DNA of 64,000 nt from Streptomyces griseus (GTDB lineage: Bacteria > Actinomycetota > Actinomycetes > Streptomycetales > Streptomycetaceae). Within the stretch, counting starts at the first letter, position 1; every line of letters starts with the position of its first letter. The stretch covers positions 62,001-126,000 of the forward strand of contig NZ_UAVD01000010.1 in assembly GCF_900460065.1 (NCBI RefSeq), written 5' to 3'. Positions 1 to 10,207 of this stretch are shown one piece after another. Position numbers and translations under genes: made by a program. Below the pieces are notes generated by a model. It had not been told where the DNA came from and ran no database searches. It saw nothing but the letters and a program-made list of their open reading frames with translations.

Positions 1-512
1 GCCAGCATTCTGCGCAGACATCCAAGGCAACGGGAACGGATCGGGCCCAAGCTCCCCTGTGACATACCCAACTCCCCTGCGATTTCCCGGTAGGTCGGGT
101 CGGTGGGGGCGAGCATCGCCTCCAGCAGCCGGGGGCAGCGGCCGGGCAGTCGGGCCAGCGCGGAGCGCAGCGCTCGGCGTTCGGCGGCCCCGAGGGCGGC
201 GCGTTCCGGGCAGTCGGCCGGTCCGGCGGCGGGTTCCGTTCCGGCGTACGGGCGTTCCCGGCGGGCCGTGCGGCGTCCGCGGCGGGCCTCTCCCCGTACG
301 GTGTCGCGCACCCAGCGGGCCGCGTCGGCGGGTGGTCCGGCGGCGGCCGGGCGTTCCAGCAGCCGCACCCAGACGCTCTGTTCGAGGTCGGCGGGGTCGA
401 GCCCGGCGGCCGGGGCCTCGGCCCTCGCCTCCGCGCGCACCAGGGGTTGTAAGGCGCGGACGACGAGGGCGGTGGAGGCGGCCGGGCCGGGGTCGTGGTC
501 GAGAGGCGTCAT
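1..512 (-). CDS. RNA polymerase sigma-70 family factor, truncated by the window edge
   Basis: The reverse strand reads an open frame from an ATG at 512 off the left edge (at least 170 codons). The N-terminal part is a short Ala/Arg-rich region 2-like segment with 'DLEQSVWVRLLERP'. The C-terminal part, 'ALARLPGRCPRLLEAML' then 'YREIAGELGMSQGSLGPIRS', is the helix-turn-helix of sigma region 4. Small Streptomyces ECF-like factors have this layout, in which region 4 recognises the -35 element. The missing end is only the extreme C-terminus. No anti-sigma partner is visible on this side; it would have to lie outside the window. Family assignment is good; the regulon is unknown. Confidence 0.75.
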   Translation of the reverse strand, partial: MTPLDHDPGPAASTALVVRALQPLVRAEARAEAPAAGLDPADLEQSVWVRLLERPAAAGPPADAARWVRDTVRGEARRGRRTARRERPYAGTEPAAGPADCPERAALGAAERRALRSALARLPGRCPRLLEAMLAPTDPTYREIAGELGMSQGSLGPIRSRCLGCLRRML

Positions 513-599
513 GCCCCGGCGGACGTGCCGGCGGCAGCCGGCGGTTGCCCCGGCGGCGCGGCGCCACCCGACCGGGGCACACCGGGGGCGGGCGGCTGA

Positions 600-629
600 C
601 GGCGCACCCCGGGTACGCGGGGTGCGCCG
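600..629 (-). terminator. Hairpin downstream of the phosphodiesterase gene
   Basis: A perfect inverted repeat with 12-bp arms (600-611 and 618-629) and a 6-nt loop lies between the stop of the phosphodiesterase gene (673) and the start of the sigma-factor gene (512). There is no T-tract, which is common in Streptomyces. It probably separates the two leftward transcripts. Confidence 0.5.
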
Positions 630-672
630 TGTCCGCGTACGCGCGTGGTCCCGCGCCCGCCTCCGTACCGGG

Positions 673-1833
673 TCAGCGCCCGGCGTGGTCGGCCGCCGCG
701 AGCAGCGCCGTGTCCGGCTGGTCGGCGAAGATGCCGTCGATGCCGGTGGCGAGGTAGGCGGCGCAGGCGCCGAACACGTCCCCGTAGGCGTTGGGGTCGG
801 TGCCGCGCCGGAAGTCGGCGGGCAGGAAGCTGTTCTCGTTGCGCAGCGTGTACGGGTGCAGCCGCAGGCCCTTGGCGTGCGCGTCCCGGACCAGCGTGGT
901 CGGGGTGGTGAGCCGGCCCGAGGCGTCCTTGGGGATGACGAGGTCGAGGGTGGGGCCGATGCCCTGCGCGAAGGAGGCCATCCACGCCAGCCCGGCGGGC
1001 TTCACCAGGTCGGCGACGGTGCGCGGGTCGCCCGACTCGACGAAGTCCCAGGGGCGCTCCTTCGGGCCGGAGAGCAGGACGATGCGCGGGGTGTCGACGA
1101 GGCGCGCGAGGCGCTGGACCGAGCCGGGCTCGAAGGACTGGAGGATGAGCGCGGAGTTCCCGCGGTCCCGGCCGTAGCGGCGCAGCAGCCGGGCGAGCGG
1201 CTCCTCCAGGCCGAGGCCCAGCTTGCGGAAGTAGGTGGGGTGCTTGGTCTCCACGTACAGCCAGACCGGCTTGGAGCGCCTGCGGCCCTCCTTCTCCGCC
1301 CAGCGCAGCACCTCCTCGAAGGTGGGGACCGTCCAGCGGCCGTTGTAGAGGGTGTTGTCCGGCCGGGTGCCCGGGATGCGCTCCTTGGCCCGCAGGGTCT
1401 TCAGTTCGGCGAGGGTGAAGTCCTCGGTGAACCAGCCGGTGTAGGAGATGCCGTCGATGCTCTTGGTGGCCTTGCGGCCGGCGAACTCGGGGTGGTCGGC
1501 GACGTCGGTGGTGGCGGTGATGTCGCTCTCGTGGCGGCAGACGAGGTGGCCGTCCTTGGTCGGCACGAGGTCCTGCTCGATGATGTGCGCGCCCATGTCG
1601 AGGGCCAGCTGGTAGGAGCCGAGGGTGTGCTCGGGGCGGTAGCCGCTCGCCCCGCGGTGGCCGACCACCGTCGGCACGGGCAGATCGCGCAGCGATCCGT
1701 GGCCGCCGCCGTGGCCTCGGCCCGGCTCGGCGGCCCGGGCGGCGGTGGCGGGCAGGCCCAGGGCCGCGGTACCGAGGACCGCGGCGCCCAGGAGGCTCCG
1801 CCGGCCAGGGGTCTTCCGCGCACGCTCCGTCAT
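673..1833 (-). CDS. Tat-exported glycerophosphodiester phosphodiesterase
   Basis: The protein has 386 residues. It should hydrolyse glycerophosphodiesters to glycerol-3-phosphate plus an alcohol outside the membrane. Near the N-terminus 'RRSLLGAAVLGTAALGLPA' followed by 'ATAARA' is a twin-arginine signal peptide with an AXA cleavage site. The GDPD fold starts at 'VVGHRGASGYRPEHT' and continues with 'EQDLVPTKDGHLVCRHE', giving the catalytic His/Arg, metal-binding Glu/Asp and second His of the family. The ATG at 1833 was chosen because GAGGAG lies about 6 nt upstream and the Tat signal follows at once. A longer in-frame extension to 1947 would bury that signal. The gene is monocistronic and diverges from the acyltransferase. 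Confidence 0.88.
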   Translation of the reverse strand: MTERARKTPGRRSLLGAAVLGTAALGLPATAARAAEPGRGHGGGHGSLRDLPVPTVVGHRGASGYRPEHTLGSYQLALDMGAHIIEQDLVPTKDGHLVCRHESDITATTDVADHPEFAGRKATKSIDGISYTGWFTEDFTLAELKTLRAKERIPGTRPDNTLYNGRWTVPTFEEVLRWAEKEGRRRSKPVWLYVETKHPTYFRKLGLGLEEPLARLLRRYGRDRGNSALILQSFEPGSVQRLARLVDTPRIVLLSGPKERPWDFVESGDPRTVADLVKPAGLAWMASFAQGIGPTLDLVIPKDASGRLTTPTTLVRDAHAKGLRLHPYTLRNENSFLPADFRRGTDPNAYGDVFGACAAYLATGIDGIFADQPDTALLAAADHAGR

Positions 1834-2096
1834 GAATGCTCCTCGCTTGGTGATGTCCGGGACCGGTCGAGCGAGGCCCGATCGTAGGCTGGGAGGCGTA
1901 CGAGAGGACGGCTCCTCGGCCAACATGGCGGAAACACACGTCAACACCGTGTATCCGCTCCGTGAACCCGATGTGCGATCAGGGCATACCCGCGAGTATC
2001 GTCCTCACCTGCACCGACCATCACCCGTCGGCACCGGCCACCGCCCGTACGACCCGTTCCATCGCGGCCGGCCAGGCCACGACACCGGAGGAACCG

Positions 2097-2768
2097 TTGT
2101 CCCGTCTCACGGTCATCAAGGCAGTGCTCGGACCGATTCTGCGCCTGATGTTCCGCCCACAGGTGGAAGGCATCGAGAACATTCCCGGGACCGGGCCGGT
2201 GATCCTCGCGGGCAACCACCTGACGTTCATCGACTCGATGATCATGCCGATCTGCTGCGACCGGCCGGTGTTCTACATCGGCAAGGACGAGTACGTCACG
2301 GGCAAGGGTCTCAAGGGCAGGCTGATGGCCTGGTTCTTCACCGGCTGCGGCATGATCCCGGTGGACCGGGACGGCGGCCGGGGCGGGGTCGCGGCGCTGA
2401 TGACGGGACGCCGGGTGCTGGAGGAGGGACAGGCCTTCGCCATCTACCCGGAGGGCACCCGCTCTCCCGACGGCCGGCTCTACCGGGGCCGTACGGGCAT
2501 CGCGCGGCTGACCCTGATGACGGGCGCCCCGGTGGTCCCGTTCGCGATGATCGGGACCGACAAGCTGCAGCCGGGCGGCGCGGGCCTGCCCCGGCCGGGC
2601 AAGGTCACGGTGCGCTTCGGTGAGCCGATGGAGTTCTCGCGGTACGAGGGCATGGACCGCGACCGCTATGTGCTGCGGGCGGTGACCGACTCGGTGATGG
2701 CCGAGGTGATGCGGCTGTCCGGCCAGGAGTACGTGGACATGTACGCGACGAAGGCGAAGGCCGCCTGA
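2097..2768 (+). CDS. 1-acyl-sn-glycerol-3-phosphate acyltransferase (PlsC family)
   Basis: The protein has 223 residues. It transfers an acyl group to lysophosphatidic acid in phospholipid synthesis at the cytoplasmic membrane. It shows the acyltransferase block I 'NHLTFID' (HX4D) near residue 38 and block III 'YPEGTRSPDGRLYRG'. The start is set at TTG 2097 because GGAGGA sits a few bases upstream and the protein then opens 'MSRLTVIKAVLGPILRLM', the usual form in Streptomyces. An in-frame ATG at 1962 would add an implausible 45-residue head. It converges on the MFS gene across a strong bidirectional hairpin. Confidence 0.85.
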   Translation: MSRLTVIKAVLGPILRLMFRPQVEGIENIPGTGPVILAGNHLTFIDSMIMPICCDRPVFYIGKDEYVTGKGLKGRLMAWFFTGCGMIPVDRDGGRGGVAALMTGRRVLEEGQAFAIYPEGTRSPDGRLYRGRTGIARLTLMTGAPVVPFAMIGTDKLQPGGAGLPRPGKVTVRFGEPMEFSRYEGMDRDRYVLRAVTDSVMAEVMRLSGQEYVDMYATKAKAA

Positions 2769-2817
2769 CCGGTGCGGCGGTGACGCCGGAGGGCGCCCGC
2801 CGCACCTGACGGCCACG

Positions 2818-2856
2818 CGAAGGGCCCGCGCCCCCCTGGGGGGTGCGGGCCCTTCG
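2818..2856. terminator. Bidirectional terminator hairpin
   Basis: A 12-bp perfect outer stem (CGAAGGGCCCGC paired with its complement at 2845-2856) encloses an inner C-run/G-run stem. It lies between the convergent acyltransferase and MFS genes, so it can serve both. Confidence 0.75.
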
Positions 2857-2921
2857 CCGTACCCGGCCCGACGGCCCGGGGCGGGTCCGTCGTGGGCCGG
2901 TCATGATCCGCGGGGCACCCG

Positions 2922-4466
2922 TTACGGGTGCTCGACGCCGTCCTCCAGCTTCTGGCCCCGCAGCAGGAACCAGGCGGCGACCGCCGCCGCCAGCAGCACC
3001 GCCGCGCCGACGCCCGCGGCCGACCGGAGTCCGTCGACGAACGCCTCCTGGGCCGCCGAGACCAGCGGCCCGGCCTGTGCGGCGGGCAGCGCCCCGGCGG
3101 CCTCGACCGCGCCGCCCAGTGACTCGTGGGCGGCCGACTCGACGTCCGCGGGGATGCCGGACGGGGTGGGGAAGCCCCGGTAGACGCCCGTGACGATCGA
3201 GCCGAGCAGGGCGATACCGAGGGCCGCGCCCAGTTCGTACGCGGTCTCGGAGACGGCGGACGCGGAGCCCGCCTGCTCCTTCGGGACGCTGGAGAGGATC
3301 ACGTCGGCGGTGACGGTGAAGGCGAAGCCCGCCCCGACGCCGACGACCAGCAGCATGGAGCCGAGCAGCGGATACCCGGTGTTCTGGTCGAGCAGGGTCA
3401 CACTGCCCAGGGCCAGCCCGACCGCGGCCAGGCCGCCCGAGACGACGGAGCGGACCGAGAAGCGGCGGGCGGCGAACCCGGCCAGCAGACCCGCGGTCAC
3501 CGCGCCGATGGCGGCGGGCAGTTCGGCGAGCCCCGCCTCCAGCGGTCCGCGGCCCTGCACCAGTTGCAGGAACTGGGAGAGGAAGAAGACCAGACCCGAC
3601 AGGCCGAGGATGGTCAGCAGGTCGGCGAGGACCGCGCCGGAGAAGCCGCGGTGGTGAAAGAGCCGCATGTCCAGCAGCGGCGCGGGCAGCCGCAGTTGCC
3701 TGCGGACGAACCAGACGAGCGCGCCGACGCCGGCGACGGCCGCCGCGCCGGTCTCCCAGCTCATCCCGTGCGCTGCCGCCTCCTTGATGGCGTACACGAC
3801 ACCGATCATGCCGACCAGGGAGAGCCCGACGCTGAGCATGTCCCACGGGCCGGGGGCCGGGTTCCTGGACTCGGGGATCAGCTTCACGCCCACGACGACG
3901 AGGACGGCCATCACGGGCAGGTTGATGAGGAAGACCGAACCCCACCAGAAGTGTTCGAGCAGGAACCCGCCGACGACCGGGCCCACGGCCGCGCCCGCCG
4001 AGGCCATCGCGCCCCAGATGCCGATGGCCAGGCTGCGCTCGCGCGGGTCGTGGAAGAGATTGCGGATCAGGGCCAGGGTGGACGGCATCAGGGTGGCGCC
4101 CGCGACACCGAGCAGGGCCCGGGCCACGATCATCATCTCGGGCGTGGTCGCGTACGCGTTGAGCACGGAGACCGCGCCGAACGCGACGGCGCCGATCAGC
4201 AGCAGCTTCTTGCGGCCGATCCGGTCGCCGAGGCTGCCCATGGAGACGAGCAGGCCGGCGATGACGAAGGAGTAGACGTCACCGATCCAGAGCAACTGGG
4301 TGCCGGTCGGTTCGAGGTCCTCGCTGAGGAACGGGGTGGCGAGGCCGAGGACCGTCGCGTCCACGGCCACCAGCAGCACGGCGAGGACGAGGACGGCGAG
4401 CGCGATCCACCGCCCCGGGCGGCGTACCGCGTCCGTGGTGTCCGGGTTCTTCTCGGTGCTGATCAT
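2922..4466 (-). CDS. MFS drug efflux transporter, DHA2 (EmrB/QacA) type
   Basis: The protein has 514 residues, with about 14 predicted membrane helices from 'WIALAVLVLAVLLVAVDAT' onward. Motif A 'GSLGDRIGRKKLL' lies in the loop after helix 2, and the 'VLGLATPFLSEDL' segment is typical of 14-TM proton-driven drug exporters. The ATG at 4466 overlaps the stop of the TetR gene by 4 nt (ATGA), so the two are translationally coupled and the regulator very probably controls this pump. The substrate cannot be told from sequence. It sits far from the aminocyclitol cluster and need not be related to it. Confidence 0.85.
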   Translation of the reverse strand: MISTEKNPDTTDAVRRPGRWIALAVLVLAVLLVAVDATVLGLATPFLSEDLEPTGTQLLWIGDVYSFVIAGLLVSMGSLGDRIGRKKLLLIGAVAFGAVSVLNAYATTPEMMIVARALLGVAGATLMPSTLALIRNLFHDPRERSLAIGIWGAMASAGAAVGPVVGGFLLEHFWWGSVFLINLPVMAVLVVVGVKLIPESRNPAPGPWDMLSVGLSLVGMIGVVYAIKEAAAHGMSWETGAAAVAGVGALVWFVRRQLRLPAPLLDMRLFHHRGFSGAVLADLLTILGLSGLVFFLSQFLQLVQGRGPLEAGLAELPAAIGAVTAGLLAGFAARRFSVRSVVSGGLAAVGLALGSVTLLDQNTGYPLLGSMLLVVGVGAGFAFTVTADVILSSVPKEQAGSASAVSETAYELGAALGIALLGSIVTGVYRGFPTPSGIPADVESAAHESLGGAVEAAGALPAAQAGPLVSAAQEAFVDGLRSAAGVGAAVLLAAAVAAWFLLRGQKLEDGVEHP

Positions 4467-5014
4467 TGCTCGACGCTCCGGCGTGCTCCGCCGAGCAGCA
4501 GCTCGACGATCATGTACGGGAAATCCTGTGCGGCGACCCGGCCCGCCTGGACGGCCCAGGCTCCGGTGCCGACGAGCCCGTAGAGGGCCTCCGTCAGCCA
4601 GGCGGGGGTGAGGTCGATGCGGAACTCGCCGCGCTCCTGGCCGCGGCGGAAGAAGGCGGCGACCCGGGCGTCGGCCCGGTTCCAGCCCTCGTTGACCTCG
4701 TCCCCCTCGAACAGCTGGTTCTCGTTGACGAGGAAGGACAGCAGTCCGGCGCTGGGCTCGACGGCCGCGATGAGGCGGCGCAGCCCCTCCTCGGAGGTGT
4801 CCTCGTCGAGCCGGGCGGCGTCCAGGGCCGCCTCGAACTCCTGGATGCCGAGCTCCTCCAACGCCCTCACCAGGGCGTCGCGCCCGGCGAAGTGGCGGTG
4901 GAGGGTGGCCCGGCCGATACCCGCCGCCCTGGCGACCTCGTCCATGGTGGCGGTCGATTTGCGGGTCAGCAGGGCGGCGGCGCTGCGCAGCACCTGCTCA
5001 CGATCGAGAGTCAT
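4463..5014 (-). CDS. TetR-family repressor of the adjacent MFS pump
   Basis: The protein has 183 residues. The N-terminal helix-turn-helix is clear: 'MTLDREQVLRSAAALLTRKS', then 'MDEVARAAGIGRATLHRHF', the standard TetR recognition helix. The rest is an unconserved ligand-binding domain. The ATG at 5014 is preferred over an upstream in-frame TTG at 5041, because the latter falls inside the probable operator. With the ATG the mRNA may be almost leaderless, since no good ribosome site precedes it. It is coupled by ATGA to the downstream efflux gene, the standard layout of an autoregulated TetR/efflux operon. Confidence 0.82.
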   Translation of the reverse strand: MTLDREQVLRSAAALLTRKSTATMDEVARAAGIGRATLHRHFAGRDALVRALEELGIQEFEAALDAARLDEDTSEEGLRRLIAAVEPSAGLLSFLVNENQLFEGDEVNEGWNRADARVAAFFRRGQERGEFRIDLTPAWLTEALYGLVGTGAWAVQAGRVAAQDFPYMIVELLLGGARRSVEQ

Positions 5015-5051
5015 GAGACGACCATAACCCACTTGAGACAAAATCGTCTCA
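5014..5051. promoter_or_regulatory. Probable TetR operator upstream of the tetR-MFS operon
   Basis: TGAGAC occurs at 5014-5019 and again at 5034-5039, exactly 20 bp apart. It faces its inverted copy GTCTCA at 5046-5051 across a 6-nt spacer. The dyad plus the in-phase third half-site immediately upstream of the repressor start fits autoregulation. The remaining sequence between 5052 and 5364 carries the RAE described next and otherwise no gene that I can support. Confidence 0.5.
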
Positions 5052-5261
5052 TCGCCAGGCGTGCGTGCTCATGCCCGCGACAGGAGAGCGGAGGACGAGG
5101 GGGCGGCGGCCGGGGCCGGAGAGGAGGCGCCGGGGCGCGCCGGCGGACGCGGGGTCCCGAGGGGGCCAGCCGGGGAGCCGGGGAGCCGGGCGGGGCGGGG
5201 CGGGAAACAAAAAAAGTGGCCGGAGGTGAAGGCACTCCTTGCCACTCTCAACTTATAGCGC

Positions 5262-5290
5262 ACGGGGGGCCTTGCGGCAAGGCCCCCCGT
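5262..5290 (+). promoter_or_regulatory. Rifamycin-associated element (RAE) upstream of helR
   Basis: An almost uninterrupted inverted repeat has 14-bp arms (5262-5275 and 5277-5290) around one G. It contains the core CTTGCGGCAAG flanked by GGCC/CCCC runs. This matches the RAE described upstream of rifamycin-inducible genes in actinomycetes. It lies about 75 bp before the helR start. A hairpin terminator is the alternative reading, but no gene ends here. Confidence 0.7.
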
Positions 5291-5364
5291 CTGCCGCAGA
5301 ATCGTCCGCCGTAGCCGGGACGGTACGCCGCCGCCCGTACGCACCGCAGATCGGAACCGATGCC

Positions 5365-7530
5365 GTGACACCCCTGACCGCCAGCGCGTTCGACCTCCCC
5401 GACCGCCTCTCCCCCAAGGCCGACCCGGCGCTGATCGCCGACGACGAGCAGCACTTCGCGGCCGTCGCCCACTGCCTGGAACAGACGATCGCCGAGCTGA
5501 CCGACCGGCTCGCGGCCGAGCGCAGGGCGCCCGGCGGAGCGAGCCGGCAGGCGATGGACCGGGACGTGGAGATCCACCGGCTGACCGGCCGGCTGCGTGC
5601 CCTGCGCCGGTTCGGCCTGAACCTGTGCCTGGGCCACATGGTCCCGGCGGACGGCTCGGGCCCGCTGTACGTGGGGCGGCTCGGGCTGACCGACAGCACG
5701 GGCCGCCGACTGCTGCTCGACTGGCGGTCCCCCGCCGCCGAACCGTTCTTCGGGGCCACCCACGCCGATCCGATGGGGCTGGTCAGCCGGCGCCGCTACC
5801 GCTGGACCGGCGGCCGGATCAGCGACTACTGGGACGAGGTGTTCGCCCCGGACGGCTTCGCCGGTCATGCGGCGCTCGACGACCAGTCCGCGTTCATCGC
5901 CAGTCTGGGCGGCGACCGGTCGGCCCGGATGCGCGACGTCCTGGGCACCATCCAGGCCGACCAGGACGCCGTCATCCGGGCGGGCTCCCGGGGCGCGCTC
6001 GTCGTCGACGGCGGGCCCGGGACCGGGAAGACCGTGGTCGCGCTGCACCGCTCCGCCTATCTCCTCCACTCCGACCCGCGCCTGGCCCACCGCCGCGGCG
6101 GCGTGCTGTTCGTCGGGCCGCACGAGCCGTATCTCGGTTACGTCGCCGACGTCCTGCCCAGCCTCGGCGAGGAGGGCGTGCAGACGTGCACCCTGCGGGA
6201 CCTGGTCGCCGAGGGGGCGTCGGCGGGCGTCGAGACCGACCCGGAGGTGGCGCGGCTGAAGGCGTCGGCGGAGCTGGTGAAGGCGGTCGAGCCGGCCGTC
6301 CGGTTCTACGAGGAGCCGCCCGCCTCGGGCGTACGGGTTCAGACGCACTGGTCCGACATCTGGCTGAGCCCCGCCGACTGGGCCTCGGCGTTCGGGGCGG
6401 CGGACCCGGGCACCCCGCACAACGAGGCACGGGACCAGATCTGGGAGGAACTCCTGACGATCCTCGTGGACAAGCACGACGGCGACGCCCCCGAGGAGCG
6501 ACTGCGCGCCTCGCTGGGGCGCGACCGGGAGCTGTTCGCCCTCTTCGACCGCGCCTGGCCGCTGATCGAGGCGGCCGACCTGGTCGGCGACCTCTGGTCG
6601 GTACCCGCCTATCTGCGCAGGTGCGCCCCCTGGCTGACGCCGGAGGAGGTCGCGCTGTTGCGGCGCGCGGACCCCCGTGCGTGGACCGTCTCCGACCTGC
6701 CTCTGCTGGACGCGGCGCGGCAGCGGCTCGGCGACCCGGAGGCGTCCCGGCGCAGGCGTCGCCACGAGGCCGCGGCCGCCGCCGAACGGGAGCAGATGGA
6801 CCGGGTGGTCGAGAGCCTGCTCGCCGACGAGACCCTGGCCGACGCGGACGCGGACGGAGAGGGGGCGCTGGTGATGCTGCGCGGGGCGGATCTGCGGGAG
6901 TCCCTGGCCACCGCCGACCGGCCGAGCGGCGCCGAACCCGACCTGCTGGCCGGGCCGTTCGCGCACATCGTGGTGGACGAGGCGCAGGAGTTGACCGACG
7001 CCCAGTGGCAGATGCTGATCCAGCGCTGCCCGTCCCGGAGCTTCACCGTCGTCGGGGACCGGGCGCAGGCCCGGCACGGGTTCACCGAGTCGTGGCGCGA
7101 GCGGCTGGAGCGCGTCGGCCTCGACCGGATCACCCTGGCCTCCCTGACGATCAACTACCGGACGCCGGAGGAGATCATGGCGGAGGCGGAACCGGTGATC
7201 CGGGCCGTGCTCCCCGACGCCAACGTGCCGGTCTCCGTCCGCGGCGGCGGCATCCCCGTCACGTACGGCTCCGCCCGGGACCTGGACACCGTCCTCGCCG
7301 ACTGGCTCGCCGCGCACGACGACGGGATCGCCTGTGTCATCGGCGCCCCCGCCTTCCGGGCGACGCCCCGCGTGCGGTCGCTGAGCCCGGAGCTGTCGAA
7401 GGGCCTGGAGTTCGACCTGGTCGTCCTCGTCGACCCGGAGGAGTTCGGCACGGGCGTCGAGGGGGCGGTGGACCGCTATGTCGCGATGACCCGGGCGACC
7501 CGGGAACTCGTCGTCCTGACGAGTTCCTGA
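5365..7530 (+). CDS. helR: HelR-type RNA polymerase recycling motor ATPase (HelD family)
   Basis: The protein has 721 residues. It is a UvrD/Rep-like superfamily 1 ATPase without true helicase function. HelR binds stalled or rifamycin-inhibited RNA polymerase and removes the drug or the nucleic acid. The N-terminal 'DRLAAERR...DVEIHRLTGRLRALRR' region is a coiled-coil arm of the HelD type. Walker A 'VDGGPGTGKT' lies near residue 214. The DEAQ box 'IVVDEAQELTDAQW' lies near 535, followed by 'GDRAQARHGF' and, close to the C-terminus, 'LSKGLEFDLVVLVDPEEFG'. The GTG at 5365 gives the usual 'TASAFDLPDRLSPKADPALI' opening. The upstream RAE supports the HelR assignment and suggests rifamycin-inducible tolerance. 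Confidence 0.85.
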   Translation: MTPLTASAFDLPDRLSPKADPALIADDEQHFAAVAHCLEQTIAELTDRLAAERRAPGGASRQAMDRDVEIHRLTGRLRALRRFGLNLCLGHMVPADGSGPLYVGRLGLTDSTGRRLLLDWRSPAAEPFFGATHADPMGLVSRRRYRWTGGRISDYWDEVFAPDGFAGHAALDDQSAFIASLGGDRSARMRDVLGTIQADQDAVIRAGSRGALVVDGGPGTGKTVVALHRSAYLLHSDPRLAHRRGGVLFVGPHEPYLGYVADVLPSLGEEGVQTCTLRDLVAEGASAGVETDPEVARLKASAELVKAVEPAVRFYEEPPASGVRVQTHWSDIWLSPADWASAFGAADPGTPHNEARDQIWEELLTILVDKHDGDAPEERLRASLGRDRELFALFDRAWPLIEAADLVGDLWSVPAYLRRCAPWLTPEEVALLRRADPRAWTVSDLPLLDAARQRLGDPEASRRRRRHEAAAAAEREQMDRVVESLLADETLADADADGEGALVMLRGADLRESLATADRPSGAEPDLLAGPFAHIVVDEAQELTDAQWQMLIQRCPSRSFTVVGDRAQARHGFTESWRERLERVGLDRITLASLTINYRTPEEIMAEAEPVIRAVLPDANVPVSVRGGGIPVTYGSARDLDTVLADWLAAHDDGIACVIGAPAFRATPRVRSLSPELSKGLEFDLVVLVDPEEFGTGVEGAVDRYVAMTRATRELVVLTSS

Positions 7531-7588
7531 GGCCGTCGGTCCGGGCCCGCGGGCCTGCCTGCGCGACGCCGGGGCCGCGAAGCCGGTC

Positions 7589-8560
7589 TCAGTGCCAGGG
7601 CAGCCCGGCCCGGTGCCGCCAGTAGGCCTCCGGCTCCTCGACCAGGGCGTCGAGCCCGGCCCGCTGCTCGTCGTCCAGATCGACGACCGCGGCGTGCAGA
7701 TTGCCGGAGAGCTGGGCAGCCGTGGCGGCGCCGGAGAGCACGACGCCCGCCCAGGGCTGGTGCAGGACCAGCGCGAGGGCCACCGCGTCGCCGCCCACCC
7801 CCGCCGCGGCGGCGATCTCCTGGAACACGGCGGGGGCCTCGTCCCCGGCGAGGCGGCCGTTGGCCATGCCCTCCTTGACGATCACGGTGAGCCCGGCGTC
7901 GTGGGCCTCGGCGAGGGCGGGCGCGGCCGAGGTCTCCAGGGCGTTGTAGGTGGCCTGGACCGTGCGGAAGAGGGGTTCGCCGTCGACCGTGACGGCGAGG
8001 GCGGCCCGGATCGCGTCGGCCTGGGCGGGCCCGCTCGTGGAGAGGCCGACGGTGACGCCGTCGGCGGCCAGGGCGGCGAGCCTGTCGAGCAGTTCCTTGT
8101 CGGTGAGGGCGGGGCTGTCCGGGGTGACCGAGTGGACCTGGTAGAGGCTGAGCCGGTCGCCGAGGAGGGCCCGGGTCTCGGCGTACTGGCGCTCGAAGGT
8201 GGCCAGGCTGTGGTCCTTGACCTCGTGCTCCTCGGCCTCGACGTCCCAGTCGGCGGTGTAGGTGTACCCCCACTTGCTGCCGACGACGAGGTCGGTGAAC
8301 GAGGGCCGGGCGTCCAGCCACTCCCCCAGGAACTCCTCGGCCCGGCCGTAGGAGCGGGCCGTGTCGACGTACCGGACGCCCTGGGCGTAGGCGGCGTCCA
8401 GCAGTTCGTGGGTGCGGGCGCGCAGGGCGTCGGGGTCGCGGTCGGCGGGCAGGTCCCGGTCTCGGTGGAGATTGATGTAGCCGGGCCTTCCGACGGCGGC
8501 CAGGCCCAGCCCGATGTGGGCGGTCGGGGTCGTCGCGGCGGCCAGGGCGGCGAAGGGCAT
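7589..8560 (-). CDS. Aldo/keto reductase
   Basis: The protein has 323 residues and is an NADPH-dependent oxidoreductase of the AKR TIM-barrel superfamily. It shows 'GVRYVDTARSYGRAEEFLG' with the catalytic Asp and Tyr, 'VVGSKWGYTY' with the catalytic Lys, and 'LYQVHSV' with the His. The C-terminal cofactor part is 'WAGVVLSGAATAAQL'. The ATG at 8560 has GGAG 7 nt upstream; an in-frame extension to 8638 lacks comparable support. It precedes the arg genes on the same strand but is separated from argH by about 100 bp. The physiological substrate is unknown. Confidence 0.8.
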   Translation of the reverse strand: MPFAALAAATTPTAHIGLGLAAVGRPGYINLHRDRDLPADRDPDALRARTHELLDAAYAQGVRYVDTARSYGRAEEFLGEWLDARPSFTDLVVGSKWGYTYTADWDVEAEEHEVKDHSLATFERQYAETRALLGDRLSLYQVHSVTPDSPALTDKELLDRLAALAADGVTVGLSTSGPAQADAIRAALAVTVDGEPLFRTVQATYNALETSAAPALAEAHDAGLTVIVKEGMANGRLAGDEAPAVFQEIAAAAGVGGDAVALALVLHQPWAGVVLSGAATAAQLSGNLHAAVVDLDDEQRAGLDALVEEPEAYWRHRAGLPWH

Positions 8561-8665
8561 CGCGGGCTCCTCGGGTCGGGTTTCGGTTACTCCTACCCCG
8601 GTGAGCGCGCGATGCCCTTCGTCCATCCGGTGCGGCACGGCTCCGCGCGCACCCGGCCGGCGTTC

Positions 8666-10132
<1,467 letters not shown>

Positions 10133-10155
10133 CTAGGCCAAGGTACGGATACGCG

Positions 10156-10190
10156 GCCGCCTCCCTGCCGCGTGACGACGGGGAGGCGGC
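10156..10190 (-). terminator. Hairpin between argG and argH
   Basis: A 10-bp perfect stem (10156-10165 and 10181-10190, GCCGCCTCCC with its complement) has a 15-nt loop. It lies between the argG stop and argH start and may attenuate argH or end the argG message. Confidence 0.5.
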
Positions 10191-10207
10191 TGTACAACGA
10201 AGGGGGG

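Noticed and set aside
5262..5290. Dyad before helR as a plain terminator
   Set aside because: No gene ends upstream on the plus strand, and the CTTGC/GCAAG core fits an RAE.
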